From positions 1 through 7,551 of the forward strand of contig JAUYMQ010000313.1 of assembly GCA_030698575.1 (NCBI GenBank): a DNA stretch of 7,551 bases. The letters run 5' to 3'. The notes below the pieces were generated by a model. That model was not told the DNA's origin and ran no database searches. It saw nothing but the letters and a program-made list of their open reading frames with translations. The stretch comes from Deltaproteobacteria bacterium. Its GTDB lineage: Bacteria > JAUYMQ01. The position numbers were made by a program, and so were the translations under genes. This document shows, piece after piece, positions 5,783-7,551 of the stretch. Every line of letters starts with the position of its first letter. Position 1 is the stretch's first letter.

Positions 5783-7551
5783 ATGCCGGCAACCAGTTCA
5801 CAGCGAAATGAATCCCGGAACAGCCCGGAGCGCCTCCAGCGCACCTTCCTTCTCTACTCCGTGTTCGCCGTCCTCATCGCGTGCCTGGTCGTCTCGGCCG
5901 CCGCCGTTTTCCCGGTGGTGAACCAATACGCCGCGCACGAAGAGGACGAGATCCTCCACGCGCTCCAGCTTCGCACCCTCGCCATCAGGGAATTCCTTAC
6001 CGGGGCAAGGGAGATCGCCAACCAGATCGGGAGCCGGACGAAGGCGCGGCAGGCGCTCGATGCCTACGAACGGGGCGAGACGGATCTTGATACTCTGCGC
6101 GCCTTCACGCGACCCATCCTGGCGGACGCGATCGAACGATCGGCTCAGGTGGCGGGCATCACGCGCCTGGATGCGCGCGGCGCGATCGTCGTGAGTCTGG
6201 GGGTTGCAGTTCCCGGCGAATTGCATTACCGCGCTCTCCCGGCATCAGATTCACCCGAGTTCCGCGGCCCGACTACGATCAACGGCCGGCCCTACACGCT
6301 GGTCGCGAACCCGATCTTCGAAACAGCCGGCCGGCGGCTGGGAGCCGACCTCCTCCTCATCGACGCAACCGCGCTCAAGCGCATCGTGGAGGACCCCATC
6401 GGGCTTCGCCGTACGGGGGCGAGCGCCCTCGGGGCGCTGCGCGGCGGGAAGATGGAGATTTTCTGCGCCTACGATTCCACGACCAGCTCCCTCTCCGCCG
6501 CCGTCCTCGCCACCGAAAGCGGGTTAGGCGCGGGCCTGGAAGGGAATCCGGACAGCAATAGCGGCACTTCAAGCACGGAAGACGCCAACGGGCGATCCGT
6601 TGTGGTGACCTATTCCCGTATTCCAGATACCGACTGGATCGCCATCGTCAGCATTGACAAGTCGGAGCTCTACGAGGGCCTCTCGCAGCAGCTGCGCCTG
6701 ATGGGCTTCGTGGTGATCCCGCTCGTCGTCATCGGGCTGCTAGTGATGCTCCGGATACTCAAGCCGCTCATCGCCAGAATGAACGCGCACGCCGCCGTGC
6801 TTCGCGGCGAGATCGAGGAACGGAAGCGCGCCGAGGCGGAAGCCCTCCTCCGGGCGGACCAGCAGGCCGTCGTTGCGGAGCTGGGGCAGCATGCGTTCAG
6901 GGGCCTGCCGAAATCCGAGATGATGGACAGAGTCGTCGCGGCGCTCGCCAGCACCCTGAATGTGGAGTTCGTCAAGGTCCTGGAGCTCATGGCCGACGGA
7001 CAGTCCCTTCTCCTGCGGGCGGGCGTGGGCTGGCGTGAGGGCCTGGTGGGGAGGGCCCGAGTGGCCACAGCCAGGGATTCGCAGGCGGGTTACACGCTTC
7101 TCTCGGACGGCCCTGTCGTCGTCGAGGATCACGCCAGCGAAAAACGGTTCTCCGGCCCTCTGCTCTTGCAGGAACACGGCATCAGGAGCGGCGCCAGCGT
7201 GCTCATCCGGGGCCGGAAGGGCCCGTTCGGCGTTCTGGGCGTGCATTCCCGGGGACTGCGGCGCTTCACGAGCCACGATCTCAATTTCATCCAGACCGTC
7301 GCGAACCTGCTCGGCGAAACGGTCGAGCGCACCGAAGCTGAGAGCGCCCTTGCGGAGAATGAGATGCGCCTCCGCGCCGTTTTCGCATCGGCGCTCGATC
7401 CGATCATCATCACCAACGCGGACGGGATCGTCCAGGCAGCCAGCGACTCGGTCGAACGGTGCTTCGGCTGGCATCCGCGGGAGACCCTCGGAAAGAGCAT
7501 CGATCGTCTCTTCTACGAAGGGTTCCACCGCGAGTATCAGCAGGACCCCGA
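5783..7551 (+). CDS. Membrane-bound sensor with periplasmic, GAF and PAS domains (5' part)
   Basis: The frame is open from ATG 5783 to the window edge (589 residues, incomplete). Residues 21-43 form a first membrane span, 44-304 an extracytoplasmic domain, and about 305-327 a second span. The region before the second span (VVVTYSRIPDTDWIAIVSIDKSELY, about 273-297) looks like the membrane-proximal end of a Cache-type sensing domain; this is uncertain. Residues 243-270 are a Ser/Thr/Gly/Asn-rich insert. A charged helix (334-365) leads into a GAF domain (about 366-514) with the typical AGVGWREGLVG, DSQAGYTLLSD, VEDHASEKRFSGP and GVLGVHSR stretches. A second helix (515-530) joins a PAS domain (from about 527) containing DPIIITNADGIVQAASDSVERCFGW. 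The output is not visible; a histidine kinase or a GGDEF/EAL module are both possible. The start is the first in-frame ATG before the first span; its Shine-Dalgarno is weak (GGGG at 5767-5770, 12 bases away), so another start is possible. Confidence 0.87.
   Translation, partial: MPATSSQRNESRNSPERLQRTFLLYSVFAVLIACLVVSAAAVFPVVNQYAAHEEDEILHALQLRTLAIREFLTGAREIANQIGSRTKARQALDAYERGETDLDTLRAFTRPILADAIERSAQVAGITRLDARGAIVVSLGVAVPGELHYRALPASDSPEFRGPTTINGRPYTLVANPIFETAGRRLGADLLLIDATALKRIVEDPIGLRRTGASALGALRGGKMEIFCAYDSTTSSLSAAVLATESGLGAGLEGNPDSNSGTSSTEDANGRSVVVTYSRIPDTDWIAIVSIDKSELYEGLSQQLRLMGFVVIPLVVIGLLVMLRILKPLIARMNAHAAVLRGEIEERKRAEAEALLRADQQAVVAELGQHAFRGLPKSEMMDRVVAALASTLNVEFVKVLELMADGQSLLLRAGVGWREGLVGRARVATARDSQAGYTLLSDGPVVVEDHASEKRFSGPLLLQEHGIRSGASVLIRGRKGPFGVLGVHSRGLRRFTSHDLNFIQTVANLLGETVERTEAESALAENEMRLRAVFASALDPIIITNADGIVQAASDSVERCFGWHPRETLGKSIDRLFYEGFHREYQQDP

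Noticed and set aside
6740-7528. Minus-strand open frame opposite the sensor gene
   Set aside because: The + strand encodes canonical GAF and PAS domains over the same bases.

Overview
The window is high-GC DNA with tightly packed genes, all on the + strand, and third codon positions dominated by G and C. The gene content is chromosomal and Gram-negative: two probable lipoproteins, a DUF4124 periplasmic protein, a receiver-PilZ response regulator, a GDP-sugar operon, and a membrane-bound GAF/PAS sensor. Receiver-PilZ proteins of this type and DUF4124 proteins are common in Myxococcota/Desulfobacterota-like and other Proteobacteria-related lineages. An uncultured deltaproteobacterium-like organism is a reasonable guess, but the sequence does not prove it. 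No phage, transposon, CRISPR, tRNA or rRNA signal was seen.

Layout. (1) Positions 1-110 hold three tandem 15-bp repeats (8-52) and a Shine-Dalgarno. (2) Positions 111-2044 look like one operon of three genes: a small membrane-anchored or lipoprotein-like protein, a response regulator with a C-terminal PilZ domain that starts inside the stop codon of the first gene (ATGA overlap), and a secreted DUF4124 protein with a C-terminal coiled coil. (3) Positions 2119-2865 encode a lipoprotein of unknown function behind its own promoter-like sequence. (4) Positions 2945-5557 are a three-gene GDP-sugar operon: a single-domain sugar-1-phosphate nucleotidyltransferase, a GDP-mannose 4,6-dehydratase (Gmd type) and a GDP-6-deoxy-D-mannose reductase (Rmd type). 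(5) Positions 5558-5782 are non-coding with a few weak repeats. (6) From 5783 to the right edge runs the 5' part of a large sensor protein, cut off in its PAS domain.

How the genes could work together. The sugar operon is self-contained: activation of a hexose- or heptose-1-phosphate with GTP, 4,6-dehydration, then 4-keto reduction. This would give GDP-D-rhamnose, or, if the first enzyme is truly HddC-like, GDP-6-deoxy-heptose, for a surface polysaccharide. The first operon pairs envelope proteins with a regulator that can in principle read both phosphorylation and cyclic di-GMP. The sensor at the right edge could be part of a two-component relay, but its output domain is outside the window. 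The most unusual signal is a pair of promoter-like sequences (2083-2111 and 2907-2936) whose -10 elements end only 7-8 bases before the ATG with no Shine-Dalgarno between, which suggests leaderless mRNAs for two consecutive transcription units. I found no clearly new defence, mobile or RNA system.
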